Below are positions 62,092 to 64,000 of a stretch of DNA of 64,000 nt, piece by piece (position 1 is the first letter of the stretch; each line of letters begins with the position of its first letter). The notes under the pieces were generated by a model, which was given only the letters and a program-made list of their open reading frames with translations, had not been told where the DNA came from and ran no database searches. The stretch covers positions 1,266,407 to 1,330,406 of the forward strand of contig NZ_CP026001.1 of the NCBI RefSeq assembly GCF_003086775.1. Reading direction: 5' to 3'. Source of the stretch: Stenotrophomonas sp. ZAC14D1_NAIMI4_1 (lineage in GTDB: Bacteria > Pseudomonadota > Gammaproteobacteria > Xanthomonadales > Xanthomonadaceae). Position numbers and translations under genes: made by a program.

Positions 62092-63711
62092 GTGAGTTCA
62101 CCCAAGTTGTTGCGGGGCCTGCTGTCGTTCAGCAGCATGACCATGGTCTCGCGCGTTCTCGGACTTGTCCGGGACTTCGTGGTGACCACCACGTTCGGCA
62201 CCAACGCCATCACTGATGCTTTCTGGGTCGCCTTCAGGGTACCCAATTTCCTGCGCCGTTTGTTCGCCGAGGGCTCGTTCGCGACCGCTTTCGTGCCGGT
62301 GTTCACGGAAGTGAAAGAAACCCGCAGCCATGCCGAACTGCGCGAACTGATGGCGCGCACGGCCGGCACCTTGGGCGGCATCCTGATGCTGGTGACTGCC
62401 GTGGCGCTGATCTTCGCGCCGCAGCTGGCCTCGGTCTTCTCAAGCGGCGTTGATACCGACCCGGTCAAGCAGGGCCTGCTGGTCGACCTGTTCCGCCTGA
62501 CCTTCCCGTTCCTGCTGTTCGTCTCGCTCACCGCCCTGGCCGGTGGCGCGCTCAACAGCTTCCAGCGCTTCGCCATGCCGGCGCTGACCCCGGTCATCCT
62601 CAACCTGTGCATGATCGCCGGCGCGCTGTGGCTGGCGCCGCGGCTGGGCGGCACCCCGGAAAAGCAGATCCTGGCGCTGGGCTGGGCGGTGCTGGCCGCC
62701 GGCATCCTGCAGCTGCTGTTCCAGCTGCCCTCGCTGAAGGGCATCAACCTGCTGACCCTGCCGCGCTGGGGCTGGCACCACCCGGGCGTGCGCAAGGTGA
62801 TGACGCTGATGGTGCCGACCCTGTTCGGTTCGTCGGTGGCGCAGATCAACCTGCTGCTGGATACGGTCATCGCCGCCAAGCTGACCGATGGCTCGCAGTC
62901 GTGGCTGTCGCTGGCCGACCGCTTCCTGGAGCTGCCGCTGGGCGTGTTCGGCGTGGCCCTGGGCACGGTGATCCTGCCGGCGCTGGCCCGCCACCACGTC
63001 AGTACCGACCGTGAGGGCTTCTCGCGCTCGCTGGACTGGGGCCTGCGGATGACCCTGCTGATCTCGGTGCCGGCCATGCTGGGCCTGCTGTTCCTGGCCG
63101 AGCCGCTGATCGCCACCATTTTCCAGCACGGCCAGTTCAGCGCCTTTGATACCCGCATGACCGCGCTGTCGGTGTACGGCCTGAGCTTCGGCCTGCCGGC
63201 GTTCGCCCTGCTGAAAGTGGTGCTGCCGGCGTTCTATGCCCGCCAGGACACCCGGACCCCGGTGCGCGCGGGTGTGGCTGCGCTGGTGGCCAACATGGTG
63301 TTCAACTTCGCCCTGCTGGCCGTGCTGTACCAGGTGATGGTGCCCGACGAGCTGAAGGCGCAGGGCGTGATGGCGGCCATCGGCAAGCAGCCGGGCCTGC
63401 ATCTGGCGCTGGGCATTGCCAGCGCGCTGTCCAGCTACCTGAACCTGGGCCTGCTCTGGTACTGGCTGGGCAAGACCGATGTCTACCAGCGCCGGCCGGG
63501 CTGGGGCGGCTACCTGGTGCGCCTGCTGGTGGCCTGCGTGGCCATGGTCGGCGTGCTGCTGGCCCTGCTGCACTGGCTGCCGGCCTTCTCGGCCATGGGC
63601 GTGTGGGAGCGGATCGGCGCCCTGGCGCTGCTGGTCGGCGGCGGCGGCGCCACCTACGGGGTGGCCATGCTGGCGATGGGCTTCCGCCCCCGCGACCTGC
63701 GCGGGCATTGA
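62092..63711 (+). CDS. murJ: Lipid II flippase MurJ
   Basis: MurJ moves lipid II across the inner membrane for cell wall synthesis. The 539-residue protein has about 14 helices. It opens with LLRGLLSFSSMTMVSRVLGLVRDFVVTTTFGTNAITDAFWVAFRVPNFLRRLFAEGSFATAFVPVF, which is highly typical. The start is GTG at 62092, with AGAGGG about 7 bases upstream. It is followed by ribF after 75 bases on the same strand. Confidence 0.97.
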   Translation: MSSPKLLRGLLSFSSMTMVSRVLGLVRDFVVTTTFGTNAITDAFWVAFRVPNFLRRLFAEGSFATAFVPVFTEVKETRSHAELRELMARTAGTLGGILMLVTAVALIFAPQLASVFSSGVDTDPVKQGLLVDLFRLTFPFLLFVSLTALAGGALNSFQRFAMPALTPVILNLCMIAGALWLAPRLGGTPEKQILALGWAVLAAGILQLLFQLPSLKGINLLTLPRWGWHHPGVRKVMTLMVPTLFGSSVAQINLLLDTVIAAKLTDGSQSWLSLADRFLELPLGVFGVALGTVILPALARHHVSTDREGFSRSLDWGLRMTLLISVPAMLGLLFLAEPLIATIFQHGQFSAFDTRMTALSVYGLSFGLPAFALLKVVLPAFYARQDTRTPVRAGVAALVANMVFNFALLAVLYQVMVPDELKAQGVMAAIGKQPGLHLALGIASALSSYLNLGLLWYWLGKTDVYQRRPGWGGYLVRLLVACVAMVGVLLALLHWLPAFSAMGVWERIGALALLVGGGGATYGVAMLAMGFRPRDLRGH

Positions 63712-63786
63712 TCGTGGCCTACGGCGGCTATACTTCAGGGTTACACCATTGAAGCGGCGGCCCCGGGTGGGCCGGAACGAGAGTTG

Positions 63787-64000
63787 ATGAGCAGGCTGTT
63801 CAGAAGCGTCGAGGGCGGGGAGCTGTTCCCCAACGGAAGCGTGGTCTGTATCGGTGCATTCGACGGCCTCCACTTGGGGCATCGTGCGCTGGTCCGCCAC
63901 GCGGTCGCCCGCGCGCGCGCCTTGGGCGTGGCCGCGGTGGCCGTGGCGTTCGAGCCGCTGCCGCGTGAATTCTTTGCCCAGGGCACGCCGCCGCCGCGGC
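63787..64000 (+). CDS. ribF: Bifunctional riboflavin kinase/FAD synthetase RibF, N-terminal part (partial)
   Basis: The first 71 codons are present: MSRLFRSVEGGELFPNGSVV, then CIGAFDGLHLGHRALVRHAV with the nucleotide-binding HxGH-like motif (HLGH). AVAFEPLPREFFAQ follows, where FEPLPREFF is typical of RibF. The enzyme turns riboflavin into FMN and FAD. The gene runs off the right end. Its position after murJ is the usual one and is commonly followed by ileS. Confidence 0.93.
   Translation, partial: MSRLFRSVEGGELFPNGSVVCIGAFDGLHLGHRALVRHAVARARALGVAAVAVAFEPLPREFFAQGTPPPR

Overview
The window looks like chromosomal DNA of a Stenotrophomonas species, most likely the S. maltophilia complex. The coding DNA is very GC-rich. 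The intergenic spaces are full of short palindromes that begin GTAG and end CTAC, which match the SMAG-type REP elements known from S. maltophilia. Local gene order (GNAT-minC-minD-minE, rplU-rpmA-obgE, rpsT/murJ-ribF) is of Xanthomonadaceae type. I saw no rRNA, tRNA, CRISPR array, insertion sequence or prophage, and almost all genes look intact.

Layout. 1-2.1 kb: the end of an MFS transporter, a nucleoside hydrolase and two small envelope proteins. 2.2-10.6 kb: a complete biotin-independent malonate decarboxylase locus on the minus strand (mdcA-C-D-E-G-B-H, mostly joined by ATGA overlaps), a MatC-like carrier and a GntR/FCD regulator; an AT-rich palindrome lies just upstream of mdcA. 10.8-15.0 kb: a TonB-dependent siderophore receptor and malate:quinone oxidoreductase. 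15.2-17.9 kb: a PAAR-domain protein fused to a zinc metallopeptidase, followed in tight linkage by two exported proteins that carry one and two copies of the same unrecognised domain. This looks like an effector with immunity genes and is the most interesting cassette here. 17.9-20.8 kb: an acetyltransferase, a membrane protein and a divergent argP/argO pair.

20.9-34.6 kb is rich in peptide-handling genes: two tandem secreted S9 peptidases of equal length, a POT peptide transporter, an OPT-family transporter and a third secreted S9 peptidase, with a DUF1624 acyltransferase, a small secreted protein and a DUF819 membrane protein among them. 34.7-37.7 kb holds the Min division-site system with an upstream acetyltransferase and a downstream HExxH protein. 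37.9-41.5 kb holds a DesK/NarL-type two-component system, a membrane-anchored SRPBCC protein and a DUF423 protein. 41.5-45.5 kb is a six-gene minus-strand operon (SPFH protein, ribbon-helix-helix regulator, DUF4177 miniprotein, alpha/beta hydrolase, PH-like membrane protein, M15 peptidase) with a perfect palindrome in its likely promoter.

45.6-56.4 kb: purT, a small membrane protein, an EEP-family phosphoesterase, the leucyltransferase bpt, an EF-hand protein, a sigma factor fused to a membrane domain, a DUF2007 protein, tesB, an enoyl-CoA hydratase, a PCu(A)C copper chaperone, two tandem DUF1963 proteins that share an identical 103-bp block, and a YbgC-like thioesterase. 56.4-64 kb is housekeeping: uvrA with a basic Lys/Ala-rich tail, rplU-rpmA-obgE, rpsT, murJ and the start of ribF.

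All family assignments come from reading motifs and translations by eye. No database search was possible, so identity to named strains and the novelty of the effector cassette are inferences.
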